Source of the DNA: Gemmatimonadota bacterium
Lineage (GTDB): Bacteria > GCA-2686955
Reading direction: 5' to 3'
Assembly: GCA_026991065.1 (NCBI GenBank)
Contig: JALXCG010000273.1
Span: 1-22,117, forward strand
DNA: 22,117 nt
A program made the translations under genes and the position numbers. Positions 9,322-17,241 of the stretch are shown here, in pieces (position 1 is the stretch's first letter; every line of letters starts with the position of its first letter). Below the pieces are notes generated by a model. That model was not told the DNA's origin. It worked only from the letters and a program-made list of their open reading frames with translations, and made no database searches.

Positions 9322-9630
9322 TCAGTCGCGGAGAAATTCGGGAACCTCGGGAAGACCATCTTCCAGGTCGTCGGGGATGCCATTGATGATCTCTTCGTCT
9401 TCTTCGAAGTGATGTTCGACCATCTCGGCCAATACGATATGAGGCAGGCTCTTAATCCGCTTCAGCCCATCCACCTCGGCGCCCACGGTCGGCGCTTCCT
9501 GCACCACGATCAGGCGCCCGGATTCAGGGTCGCGATGATGAACCTCGACGCCGGGCAACTCTTCCAGTCGCACGACCGTGGCTTCCAGTTCCGCGGGGGG
9601 AACGATCACAAGGATTCCGGAGTAATTCAC
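9322..9630 (-). CDS. napD: NapD, chaperone for the NapA Tat signal
   Basis: NapD binds the NapA Tat peptide in the cytoplasm and holds export until the cofactor is inserted. The product has 102 residues, normal for the family. It opens with a beta strand (SGILVIVPP), then VRLEELPGVEVHHRD and a second half ending IKSLPHIVLAEMVEHHFE, the ferredoxin-like NapD fold. The start is assigned to the GTG at 9630: GGAG sits 5 bases upstream and homology starts directly after it. The same frame stays open further upstream to a potential ATG at 9969, but that part is arginine-rich and unlike NapD. The tail (about 80-102) is very acidic. It is the first gene of the operon, 101 bases before napA. Confidence 0.9.
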   Translation of the reverse strand: MNYSGILVIVPPAELEATVVRLEELPGVEVHHRDPESGRLIVVQEAPTVGAEVDGLKRIKSLPHIVLAEMVEHHFEEDEEIINGIPDDLEDGLPEVPEFLRD

Positions 9631-9743
9631 CTGCACTCCAGGAAAGGGTTCACCACTCAGTAGGCGGCCACGCCGAGCCCCAACCGGACTCCGTGACCGC
9701 CGAGTCGCACGTCGACATCTCGCCGCGAACCGCGCCGACCCTT

Positions 9744-9769
9744 CGGTGTCGTTTCTTACTCCGACACCG
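9744..9769 (-). promoter_or_regulatory. Inverted repeat in the napD leader
   Basis: The arms CGGTGTCG (9744-9751) and CGACACCG (9762-9769) are perfect 8-bp complements around a 10-base spacer. If transcription starts from the candidate promoter just upstream, this element spans about +1 to +26 of the napD mRNA. It could be an operator or a 5' stem-loop. It lies 114 bases before the GTG, so it does not directly cover the ribosome site. Confidence 0.4.
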
Positions 9770-9775
9770 GGCGAG

Positions 9776-9805
9776 ACCATAGCATGATTCGGATGCGGGT
9801 GTCCG
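9776..9805 (-). promoter_or_regulatory. Candidate promoter of the nap operon
   Basis: On the minus strand CGGACA (9805-9800, 4 of 6 to TTGACA) is followed after 18 bases by TATGGT (9781-9776, 4 of 6 to TATAAT). The predicted start would be near 9769, giving a leader of about 140 bases. The match is moderate; the -35 hexamer overlaps the next inverted repeat. Confidence 0.35.
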
Positions 9806-9828
9806 GTATTCCGTCGATACCGGGCACC
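9798..9828. promoter_or_regulatory. Inverted repeat overlapping the candidate nap -35
   Basis: GGTGTCCGGTAT (9798-9809) pairs with ATACCGGGCACC (9817-9828) over 12 positions with one mismatch and a 7-base spacer. The inner 7 bp are perfect. Its left arm starts with GGTGTC, the same hexamer as in the repeat at 9744, and the two copies are 53 bp apart. It could be a regulator site over the -35 element. Confidence 0.4.
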
Positions 9829-10073
9829 GATTCGGCCCCGGGCAGCGTCGATTTTTTCCGTCGCAACAGATCGACTTGCCGCGCCCTTATCCGCAACTGC
9901 GCGCCTTTTTTTTCGAGGACAAAGTTTTGGGTTGTCCGGACCGCCGGCGGGCCCCCAACGGGCGTTCACGCGGCGGCTCCGGACCCACTCTCACCGAAGC
10001 TGTCTACCGTGCAGCAATCCCCGCTCCCGGCTCCTCTCCGCGACACCCGCGGCCGGCCCGCCGCGCACTGCCG

Positions 10074-11351
10074 TCAGGCGTAGAGCCCGCGCAACTCCGA
10101 AGCCCGCGTCACCCGCTCGATCGCCACCACGAAGGCCGCCACGCGCAATGGGATGTTGCGCTCAAGGTGGGTCTTCAGGACCGACGCGAATGCGGCTTTC
10201 ATGATGCGGTCCAGATCCTCCTGAACCCGCTCCGCCGTCCAGGCGTAGCCCATGCGGTTCTGCACCCACTCCAGGTAGGAAACGGTGACCCCGCCGGCGT
10301 TGCAGAGGATGTCCGGAATCACCAGAACCCCCTTCTCATCCAGAATGTCATCGGCTTCGGTGGTCAGCGGCCCATTGGCTCCCTCGGCGATCAAGCGGGC
10401 GCGGATGCGGGGTGCGTTCTCGCCGTCGATCTGGTTTTCCAGCGCCGCCGGCACCAGAATATCGACCGGCAGTTCCAGCAGCTCCTGCGGATCCTCCAGC
10501 CGGCGAACTCCCTCGAAAGCGTTCTCCACCCCGGCCAGCTTTCCCTTTCGCGACTGGGTGTATTCCCGCACCCGCGGCAGGTCGAAGCCGTCTTCGGCAA
10601 CGAACGCGCCGGTGTCGTCGGAGAGGCCGATGACGCGGCAGCCCTCATTGTAGAGGTTCAAAGCACTGTAGCCGCCGACATTGCCGAAGCCCTGCACCGC
10701 CACCGTGGCTGTCTTCAGGTCCAGATTCAGGTGCTCGCAGGCCTCCTTGATGCAGATGACCACGCCGTCGGCGGTGGCGGTCTCGCGCCCCAGGCTGCCA
10801 CCCAATTCGAGCGGCTTGCCGGTCACCACCTCCGGGCGGAACATCTTGGTGTGCATGGAGAAGGTATCCATGAACCAGGCCATCACCTGCGGGCCGGTGT
10901 TGACATCCGGCGCGGGGATGTCGCGGCCGTCGCCGAAAACGTCGATCAGTTCGGCAAAATAGCGCCGCGCCAGGCGCTCCAGTTCACCCGCGGACAGCTC
11001 CTTCGGGTCGACCACCACGCCACCCTTGCCGCCCCCCATCGGAATGTCGACCACCGCGCATTTGTAGGTCATCCAGAGCGCCAGGGCGTTGACCTCGTCC
11101 AGGGTGACCTTGGGATGGAACCGCACGCCTCCCTTGGCCGGCCCGCGCGCGACATTGTGTTGCACCCGGTAGCCGGTGAAAACCTTGATCTGGCCATTGT
11201 CCATCTGCACCGGCAGGCGGGCCTGGGTGACCCGGCGCGGCTCCTTGATCATCGCGATCTGGTTGGGCGTAAGTTCCAGAATCTCGGCGGCCCGGTCGAA
11301 CTGCCGCATGGCATTGTCCAGAGCCGAAGTGCGATCGAAGATTCCGCGCAT
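10074..11351 (-). CDS. gdhA: Glutamate dehydrogenase, Glu/Leu/Phe/Val family
   Basis: The enzyme converts glutamate and NAD(P)+ to 2-oxoglutarate and ammonia, or the reverse. The ATG at 11351 has GGGAGA 6-8 bases upstream and gives 425 residues, the usual length for the hexameric small form; a start further upstream would add an unrelated arginine-rich tail. Seen motifs: GPAKGGVRFHP (70-80) with K73, MTYKCA with K97, the active-site PMGGGKGG with K109, D149 in PAPDVNTGPQ, and the nucleotide loop GFGNVGG (221-227). Family members acting on leucine or phenylalanine are usually shorter (about 350-370), so glutamate is the best call. It lies downstream of the CrtC-like gene with a 158-base gap and may have its own promoter. 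It could regenerate 2-oxoglutarate for tyrosine transamination. Confidence 0.93.
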   Translation of the reverse strand: MRGIFDRTSALDNAMRQFDRAAEILELTPNQIAMIKEPRRVTQARLPVQMDNGQIKVFTGYRVQHNVARGPAKGGVRFHPKVTLDEVNALALWMTYKCAVVDIPMGGGKGGVVVDPKELSAGELERLARRYFAELIDVFGDGRDIPAPDVNTGPQVMAWFMDTFSMHTKMFRPEVVTGKPLELGGSLGRETATADGVVICIKEACEHLNLDLKTATVAVQGFGNVGGYSALNLYNEGCRVIGLSDDTGAFVAEDGFDLPRVREYTQSRKGKLAGVENAFEGVRRLEDPQELLELPVDILVPAALENQIDGENAPRIRARLIAEGANGPLTTEADDILDEKGVLVIPDILCNAGGVTVSYLEWVQNRMGYAWTAERVQEDLDRIMKAAFASVLKTHLERNIPLRVAAFVVAIERVTRASELRGLYA

Positions 11352-11509
11352 GGATTCTCTCCCGGCCGGCCTGCCGCCGGCGATCCGTTGAATGGCCGAA
11401 TGACGGCAGGCGATGACGCGCGATGACTGCCGACGCATGTGGCGAAAGACCGCATGCTAACACCACTCGGTGCCGCCGGAAAAACAGTTCTTTTGCCGCG
11501 CCGGGCTGA

Positions 11510-12643
11510 TTAATCGGCCACCCAGCGGCGGGTTGTGTATTCCTTAAACCCGTAGCCGTCGAAAACGCGTCGCTCCTCCCACGTGTCACCGGGGTCGCGC
11601 TGCCAGATCGTGCCGTAGTTGTGCGAGGTCTGCTCGTAGATGATGACTGTCGGCAGCAGTGGCACTGGCATATCCAGGATGAGTGCCTCGTTGACCAGAG
11701 TGTCCAGGGTCATGGAGAGCCGGGTCGTGCCGTTGTTGGCGCGAATCACAGTCCGGTTCGGGTAAAATTTGTGGTTTTGCCAGTCGAATCCCCAGCGGGT
11801 GTGCAGCACCGAGTATTGCAACTTGTTGAAAACCACCCGCTCACCCTCCAGGTCGATGCTCAGGACGCCGGCGGGGTTGAGGATGAAATCGCCCATCTCG
11901 ATCGACAGGCCGGGCTCCGAAAACTGCACCCAGTTCCACATGGCGTTGGAGACGATCCATTTGCCCCAGTTGTGGTCATGGTAGCCGGCCACTTGATCCA
12001 GGCTGTATTCGGTGCCGTCGATGCGGAACCAGCCGGTCACCAACGCCCGTGGCATGTAGAGAAGCCAACTCATCCTTTCCCACGGCAAAACGCCGATTCG
12101 CTCCTGGTCACCGCTGAACCAGGGCTCGGCGTCGCGCTCATAGGTCAGATCCCAGGCGATGTTGCCGCCATCGATGCTGCCGGTGATCCGGTAGCTGTCT
12201 TCGCTGATCACCTGGATCTCGTTGGCGTCGCCGATGGTCACATCCGCCTGCTCGGTGGAAGCGCTGAACGCGGCGGTGTCAAAGGAGTCGGCGAGCGCCA
12301 CCGACCCTTCCGGTGTGTAGGCGATCACGCCCATGTTGGACGAGCCCAGAGCAGAGAGGTTGTCAGGATCGACGATCGAGTAGGAGAAGATCGCCTCTAC
12401 TCCCGCCTCCGCATCGTAGAAATTGAAATACCACCACTCGAGATACTGCGCGTCATGGCGCCCGTTGGCGAGCAGTGGGTAGTGGTAGGCATCGTCGGCC
12501 AGGGTCACCTGGTCGGGAGCGGGCGCGGCCGTCGCATTGGGCGAACCGCAGAGCAACAGCCCGAGGAAAGCGCAAGCGGGAAGAAGACGAGACAATGGGA
12601 GCAGCGGGCGGCAGTATTGGCGCGGGAGAGGTTCTGAATGCAT
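11510..12643 (-). CDS. Exported CrtC/AttH lipocalin-like protein
   Basis: The 377-residue product starts at the ATG at 12643, with GGAAG 6 bases upstream. A signal peptide (LLPACAFLGLLLCG core) probably ends near ATAA-AP (residue 40). The mature protein has LEWWYFNFYD (68-77) and AGYHDHNWGKW (219-229), hallmarks of the CrtC/AttH family: two lipocalin-like barrels, including carotenoid 1,2-hydratase (hydroxyneurosporene synthase). Many members outside phototrophs have no known substrate, and no carotenoid genes are in this window. The gene starts 57 bases after the acyl ligase stop and may be the last gene of the homogentisate operon or a separate unit. Tocopherol cyclases have a distantly similar fold, which is of interest as homogentisate is a tocopherol precursor, but this link is inference only. 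An imperfect AT-rich hairpin lies 16-36 bases after the stop. Confidence 0.75.
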   Translation of the reverse strand: MHSEPLPRQYCRPLLPLSRLLPACAFLGLLLCGSPNATAAPAPDQVTLADDAYHYPLLANGRHDAQYLEWWYFNFYDAEAGVEAIFSYSIVDPDNLSALGSSNMGVIAYTPEGSVALADSFDTAAFSASTEQADVTIGDANEIQVISEDSYRITGSIDGGNIAWDLTYERDAEPWFSGDQERIGVLPWERMSWLLYMPRALVTGWFRIDGTEYSLDQVAGYHDHNWGKWIVSNAMWNWVQFSEPGLSIEMGDFILNPAGVLSIDLEGERVVFNKLQYSVLHTRWGFDWQNHKFYPNRTVIRANNGTTRLSMTLDTLVNEALILDMPVPLLPTVIIYEQTSHNYGTIWQRDPGDTWEERRVFDGYGFKEYTTRRWVAD

Positions 12644-12699
12644 GCTGAACTTCCGGTCTGAAAGGGGAGGAGAGGCATGATTGTGCGTTGCTCCCGATT

Positions 12700-14463
12700 C
12701 TAACCCGAACTGCTCGTCGCATTCTGCTCCGGCCGCGAATCCGGCCCGGAGGCCGTCGACCATTGCGGGGCGCCGCGGAACTCCTCGTTCGCCCACGCGG
12801 CGAAGAGGTGGCGCACCTTGTTGCGCTGGTACTTGCCGGTGCTGGTCACCGGCATCTCGGCGCCGAAGACGACCACCTTCGGGCATTTGTGGCGCGGCAG
12901 TCGGGCGGAGCAAGCGGCCAGGATCGCCGTCGCCGAGACTGCGCCATCGTCATCGGCCACTACATATGCCCCAACCTCCTCGCCGTAGATGCTGTGCTCG
13001 AAACCGACCGCGATCCCCGCGCGCACGCCGGGAATCCGCATCAGGACTTCGTCGATCTCCAGCGGTGAGATGTTGACCCCGCCGCGGATGATCAACTCCT
13101 TCAGCCGCCCGGTGATGAAGAAATAGGCCTGTCCCGCTTCATCCGGCAGCCAGAAGCCTTCGTCGCCGCTGCGGAACCAACCGTGGGTGAAGGCCGCGGC
13201 ATTGGCGCTCGGGTTGCGGAAATAGCCGCGCATCACATTGTGGCCACGGATCACGATCTCACCACGTTCACCGGCGGCGAGCGGTTTTCCCGCCGGGTCA
13301 TGGATCGCCATCTCGTTGCAGGGGAGGGCGACTCCGATGGCGGGAAAGCCGTGATCCCCGAGCCAGGAGCGATGCTGTTCCGCAGTCAGGTCGGTGGGGA
13401 GAAAGCAGGAGAAACAGGTGGTCTCGCTCAGCCCATAGCCATGCACGATGCGCAGGCCGAAGCGCTCCTCGAAGCGTTGCGCCAACTCCACGGTGAGCGG
13501 TCCGGCGCCGCAGATGATGTGGCGGAAAGTGGAGATCCCGGCCGCCTCGGGGGCGCTGATCTCGCCGGCTTCCGCGGCCCGCAGAAGAAATGCCAGGAGC
13601 GTCGGCACAACACTGACGATGGCGATCCGTTCCGCGGCGATCCAGGAGAAGAAGCTCCCGGTGCGAAAACGGGCGCAGAGCACGGCGGTGGCCCCCGCGG
13701 TCCAGGGGGTGAGCAGGGTGACCACGATGCCATTGACATGGTGGATGGGTAGCACGCAGAGGGTGCGATCACCACGCTTCAGGCCATGCCAGGCGGCGAT
13801 CTGGAAGGCGTCGATCAGCAGGTTGGATTGGGTCAGCACCACCCCTTTGGGATCCCCGGTCGTGCCGCTGGTATAGATGATCAGGGCATCCGCCTCGGCG
13901 GCGACCTCGCCCGGGGTGGCCGGGGCGTGAGTCAGCGCAGTCTGAAAATGGGGAGTGGAAGAGGTCTCCGCCCCGGTGGCAATGATCATCTGCAGGTTCG
14001 GCAGCGTGTCCCGCAGCGCGGCTGCCCGGGCGACCTGCTCATTCCGGGCGAAGAGCAGACGCGCCTCGGAATTGCGCAGGATGTACTCGACCCGCGCGTC
14101 GGTTTCACCGACATTGATCGGCACCACCACCGCGCCGATGCTCCAGGCGGCCAGGTATTGGATCACCGTATCGGAGTGGTTGGCAGAGAGGGTGGCGACC
14201 CGGTCTCCCGCCGCCACGCCGGAATTCCGCAGAAAACCGGCAACCGCCCGCACCGCCCGTTGGAGTTGCCGGTAGCTCCAGGCGTGGCGCGTGCCGTCCC
14301 CGTCCAGAAACACCAGCGCCTCGGCGGAGCCCTCTTCGGCGGCGCGGGCGGCAAGCAGCTCCGGCAGGGTCGCCAGCGGGCGAAAACGGGCCGGGTCCGG
14401 CGCGGTGGGCAGGGCATGGGCGGCGGCGATCAACTCCTCCACACGGGGCGGCATCTGCTTCAT
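12700..14463 (-). CDS. AMP-forming acyl-CoA synthetase / acyl ligase (ANL family)
   Basis: It should activate a carboxylic acid with ATP to an acyl-adenylate and then normally a CoA thioester. The 587-residue protein has all core motifs: the P-loop YTSGTTGDPKG (197-207), HGYGLSETT (341-349), RSGDEGF with D434, the hinge GRLKE (452-456) and the catalytic lysine K544 in STGKYQRNK. The ATG at 14463 overlaps the stop of the flavin reductase gene (ATGA). A second ATG at 14454 has better spacing from GGGAG, so the first three residues are uncertain. The N-terminal extension (about 1-30) and a Ser-rich tail after residue 565 are slightly unusual. Substrate cannot be read from sequence. Acetoacetate, the pathway product, is conceivable, although acetoacetyl-CoA synthetases are usually about 650 residues; an aryl or fatty acid is as likely. 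Confidence 0.85.
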   Translation of the reverse strand: MKQMPPRVEELIAAAHALPTAPDPARFRPLATLPELLAARAAEEGSAEALVFLDGDGTRHAWSYRQLQRAVRAVAGFLRNSGVAAGDRVATLSANHSDTVIQYLAAWSIGAVVVPINVGETDARVEYILRNSEARLLFARNEQVARAAALRDTLPNLQMIIATGAETSSTPHFQTALTHAPATPGEVAAEADALIIYTSGTTGDPKGVVLTQSNLLIDAFQIAAWHGLKRGDRTLCVLPIHHVNGIVVTLLTPWTAGATAVLCARFRTGSFFSWIAAERIAIVSVVPTLLAFLLRAAEAGEISAPEAAGISTFRHIICGAGPLTVELAQRFEERFGLRIVHGYGLSETTCFSCFLPTDLTAEQHRSWLGDHGFPAIGVALPCNEMAIHDPAGKPLAAGERGEIVIRGHNVMRGYFRNPSANAAAFTHGWFRSGDEGFWLPDEAGQAYFFITGRLKELIIRGGVNISPLEIDEVLMRIPGVRAGIAVGFEHSIYGEEVGAYVVADDDGAVSATAILAACSARLPRHKCPKVVVFGAEMPVTSTGKYQRNKVRHLFAAWANEEFRGAPQWSTASGPDSRPEQNATSSSG

Positions 14464-15074
14464 CTCCCTTTGCGCTCGAGGGTGAAGCGACGTCCGATTG
14501 TGGTGTACTCCGCCCCGGCCAGGCGGCCGACCGGGTTCCAGCGGTCGATCGCGATGCGGCCATTGTCGACCAGGTCGTCGCGCAGGTGAAAGCGCACCAC
14601 CTCGCCAATCACCAGGGCGCCGCCGCCGGCGGCCGCGGGCCCCAGTTCGACAATCTGCACCAGGCGGCACTCCAGGTTGATCGGCGATTCGCCGACCCGC
14701 GGCGGCTTGACCACGATGCTGGGCGCCGGAGTGAGACCGACTTCGCTGAACTCGCTCACCTCCGGAGGGAATTCGGTCGCCGCCGCATTGGCGTCTTCGA
14801 CCAGTGTCTCCGGGACCCCATTGACCACGAACTCGCCGTTTGCGCGGATGTTGCGCAGGGTATCTTTTTCCGCGCCGTCACTGAAGCGCCGCAGCGGCGC
14901 GAAGACCACCGTGGGGGGGGCCGGTGTGGCGCCGGTAAAGAACGAGAACGGCGCCACATTGGCGATGCCGCCGGCATTGATGGTTGAAACGAAAGCGATC
15001 GGGCGTGGCACTATGCTGCCGATCAGCAATTTGTAGTTGGCGCGCAGATCCTGCTGCTGCGGGTCGATGATCAT
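14460..15074 (-). CDS. Flavin reductase-like FMN-binding protein
   Basis: The 204-residue protein matches the flavin reductase-like (DIM6/NTAB) domain in length and motifs: an N-terminal NYKLLIGSIVPRPIAFVST (13-31) followed by NVAPFSFFTG (39-48), where FMN phosphate and ring binding is expected, and LECRLVQIVEL further on. Proteins of this family reduce or bind FMN and often supply reduced flavin to a partner oxygenase. No flavin-dependent oxygenase is encoded next to it; hpd and hmgA use iron. Its start overlaps the hmgA stop and its stop overlaps the ligase start, each by 4 bases, so it is made with the homogentisate enzymes. Its role in the pathway is unknown. Confidence 0.85.
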   Translation of the reverse strand: MIIDPQQQDLRANYKLLIGSIVPRPIAFVSTINAGGIANVAPFSFFTGATPAPPTVVFAPLRRFSDGAEKDTLRNIRANGEFVVNGVPETLVEDANAAATEFPPEVSEFSEVGLTPAPSIVVKPPRVGESPINLECRLVQIVELGPAAAGGGALVIGEVVRFHLRDDLVDNGRIAIDRWNPVGRLAGAEYTTIGRRFTLERKGR

Positions 15075-16237
15075 GAACGCGGCTCCAGCCAGCTATAGAG
15101 ATAGTCCGGATCATCCAGCGGGCCCATGCCGGCGGCGGGGATGAGCGGGGCGAATGTGTCCACCATCACCGCCAGTTCGGCGGTTTCGCGGGCTCCGATC
15201 GAAGGCTCCAGCAACCCGGGCTGGGGGCCGTGGGGAAGACCCATGGGGTGCAGGGTGATCGATTCGCTTTCAATGCCCCGCCGGCTCATGAAGTTGCCCT
15301 CCACGTAGTAGAGCACTTCGTCGCTGTCGACATTGCTGTGGGCATAGGGGATCGGTATTGCCCTGGGGTGGAAGTCGAACGGCCGCGGCACGAAGGAGCA
15401 GACCACCAGCCCGGGCGCGGTGAAGGTAACGTGGGCCGGAGGCGGCAGATGGATCTTGCCGACACTGGGCATGAAGTCGTGAATGCTCAGGATCCATGGG
15501 TAGTAGAACCCGTCCCAGCCGATCAGATCGAAGGGGTGGTGGGATAGAAAGGTGGGCTGGAGGCGATCGCCGCCGACCTTCACGCGGATCTCGAAGCGTT
15601 CCTTGACGTCGATCGGGTCGCGCCACTCCGGCACCCGCAGGTCGCGCTCACAGTAGGGGGCATGCTCCAGCAACTGCCCATGCTGGTTGCGGAAGTGGCT
15701 CGGAGTCTCGATCGCCCCGCGGGTCTCCAGAATCAGCAGCTTGTTGCGCCCCGGCTCGAACACCCAGCGGTGGGTGACGCCGCGGGGGAGCACCACATAG
15801 TCCCCGGGGCGGAATGGCAGGTCGCCGAAGATCGATTCCACCACGCCGCGGCCGTGATGAACAAAGATCAGCTCGTCGGCGTGAGCATTGCGATAGAACC
15901 ACGGGGTGGATGCCGTGGTCGGCGCCGCGACCGAGAGCGCCAGGTCCGCGTTGAAGGCCAGCAGCGTGCGCTCTTCAACCCAGTTGCCTCCGGGGGGCAA
16001 CTGCTGTGTGCGCAGATGCCGCGGGCGCTGCATCGGGTCTTCCAGCTTTTTTCGCGGCAAGGGGATGGGCGCTCCCAACTCGGCCACTGCCGTGGGCATG
16101 TGCAGGTGGTAGAGGTTGCTGCTGGTGTCCGCAAAGCCGCGGCGGCTGATGAGTTCCTCGTAGGTGTGCTCACCTTTTTCGCGGTGAACGATGTGGCGCT
16201 GGCGCGGGATTCTTCCCCGCTGGACATAGAACGGCAT
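15071..16237 (-). CDS. hmgA: Homogentisate 1,2-dioxygenase
   Basis: The Fe(II) enzyme opens the ring of homogentisate to maleylacetoacetate. The start is the ATG at 16237 with a strong GGAGGAGG 4 bases before it; the upstream fah stop shares one base with it (TGATG). The 388-residue protein opens with the typical MPFYVQRGRIPRQRH. Iron-ligand candidates by comparison with the human enzyme are H300 and D306 or E307 in YAHSNVDSDE, and H336 in LPHGPQPG. The protein is shorter than the human and Pseudomonas forms (about 430-445), matching the shorter homogentisate dioxygenases of various bacteria. Its place between fah and the flavin reductase supports the assignment. Confidence 0.93.
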   Translation of the reverse strand: MPFYVQRGRIPRQRHIVHREKGEHTYEELISRRGFADTSSNLYHLHMPTAVAELGAPIPLPRKKLEDPMQRPRHLRTQQLPPGGNWVEERTLLAFNADLALSVAAPTTASTPWFYRNAHADELIFVHHGRGVVESIFGDLPFRPGDYVVLPRGVTHRWVFEPGRNKLLILETRGAIETPSHFRNQHGQLLEHAPYCERDLRVPEWRDPIDVKERFEIRVKVGGDRLQPTFLSHHPFDLIGWDGFYYPWILSIHDFMPSVGKIHLPPPAHVTFTAPGLVVCSFVPRPFDFHPRAIPIPYAHSNVDSDEVLYYVEGNFMSRRGIESESITLHPMGLPHGPQPGLLEPSIGARETAELAVMVDTFAPLIPAAGMGPLDDPDYLYSWLEPRS

Positions 16238-17241
16238 CAATCCTCCTCCGTATCTGTGGGGGCCGCGACCTCCTGCCGGAGCACACCCAGTCCTTCGATC
16301 TCCATCTCCACCCGGTCACCCGGCTGCAACCAGCCACCGGCTGCCTCCGGAGTCAATTCCAGAATGCAACCGCTGCCCACGGTTCCGGAACCGATCACGT
16401 CGCCGGGATGGAGCGCGACGCCGCGCGCTGCGTGCGCCAGCATCTGGCCGAAACTCCAGTGGATCTCTTTCCAGTTGCCGCTGCTCAGGAGCTTGCCGTT
16501 GCGTCTGGCCAGCATGCGCAGGTCGTAGCCATTGCCGGAGCGGCGATCGGCGAACTCGTCGGCGGTGACCAGCCAGGGGCCGAGGCCGGTCGCAAAATCC
16601 TTGCCCTTGGCGGGCCCGAGGCCGATCCGCATCTCCTGCCGTTGCAGATCACGGGCCGACCAGTCGTTGAGAATGCAATAGCCCGCAATGTGGGCCTCCG
16701 CCGCGTCAGCGGCCAGGTCGCGGCCGCCGCGGCCGACAATCGCCCCGATCTCCAACTCGTAATCCAGCGCCTGGCAACCGGGTGGCGAGGGCACCCGAGC
16801 GCCGGGACCGCAGAAGACCGCCGGGTTGGAGAAGTAAAAAGCGGGAATCGCATACCACTCCGGCACCATCTCCAGCCCGCGATGCGCGCGCGCGGTGCGC
16901 ACATGCTCCTCGAAGGCGTAGAAGTCCCGAAACGACGGCGCCCGGGAGAGCAGGGCGTGATAGCGCACGCGGCCCGGCTCCCAGGCCAGCGGTGGCGCAA
17001 GCGGGGCGGTGGCGGCGCACTCCTCTTCCAGGCTCCGCAGCACCGGCAGCCATTCATCCCAGCGGTCGAGCGCCACGCGCAGACTGGCCGGCGGCGCGGC
17101 GGCTGGAAGTTGGCCCGCCGCCCAGCGTCCGCGGGCGGTGAGATCGTTGATCGCGGCCGCTACATCGACAATGGAATCGGGTCGTACCAGGCCCAGGCGC
17201 GGCTTCGCGGTGGGCGAGGGAGAGAAGGTAGTGAGCTTGAT
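16237..17241 (-). CDS. fahA: Fumarylacetoacetase family hydrolase, apparent ATC start
   Basis: It splits fumarylacetoacetate into fumarate and acetoacetate. Active-site positions match the family: D106 and H113 in RDFYAFEEH (spacing as in D126/H133 of the mouse enzyme), E162 and E164 in DYELEIG, and D193 in NDWSARD. The frame begins right after the hpd stop: TAA, then ATC-AAG-CTC-ACT-ACC. Read with ATC as initiator the N-terminus is [M]KLTTF with LGLVRPDSIVDVAAAIN following, which looks like the normal family start and gives 334 residues. GGGGGA lies about 8 bases before the ATC. No in-frame ATG or TTG lies in the first 55 codons; the first GTG, at 17076, would remove 55 residues of family-like sequence. 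ATC could be a rare true start, or an ATG changed by mutation or sequencing error. The stop overlaps the hmgA start. Confidence 0.85.
   Translation of the reverse strand: MKLTTFSPSPTAKPRLGLVRPDSIVDVAAAINDLTARGRWAAGQLPAAAPPASLRVALDRWDEWLPVLRSLEEECAATAPLAPPLAWEPGRVRYHALLSRAPSFRDFYAFEEHVRTARAHRGLEMVPEWYAIPAFYFSNPAVFCGPGARVPSPPGCQALDYELEIGAIVGRGGRDLAADAAEAHIAGYCILNDWSARDLQRQEMRIGLGPAKGKDFATGLGPWLVTADEFADRRSGNGYDLRMLARRNGKLLSSGNWKEIHWSFGQMLAHAARGVALHPGDVIGSGTVGSGCILELTPEAAGGWLQPGDRVEMEIEGLGVLRQEVAAPTDTEED

Larger units (their letters stand above)
9631..10073. other. 443-bp intergenic region between gdhA and napD
   Basis: Both flanking genes are on the minus strand, so this region should hold the gdhA terminator and the nap promoter. 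A GC-only hairpin (10048-10065, 6-bp stem) starts 8 bases after the gdhA stop but lacks a U tract. A run of eight T (9905-9912, plus strand) is the most AT-rich spot. Two inverted repeats and a candidate promoter lie at 9744-9828. No FNR-type TTGAT-N4-ATCAA site was found by eye. No coding sequence or known RNA was recognised. Confidence 0.5.

Noticed and set aside
9631-9969. N-terminal extension of napD to an upstream ATG
   Set aside because: The added 113 residues are Arg-rich, unlike any NapD, and cover the candidate promoter and inverted repeats; the GTG at 9630 has a well-placed GGAG.
11474-11495. AT-rich imperfect hairpin after the CrtC-like gene as a terminator
   Set aside because: The stem has a mismatch and a wobble near its ends, and no U tract follows; too weak to annotate as a terminator.
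14464-14670. Longer start of the acyl ligase
   Set aside because: The extra residues overlap deeply with the flavin reductase gene; the ATGA junction at 14463-14460 is the natural coupled start.
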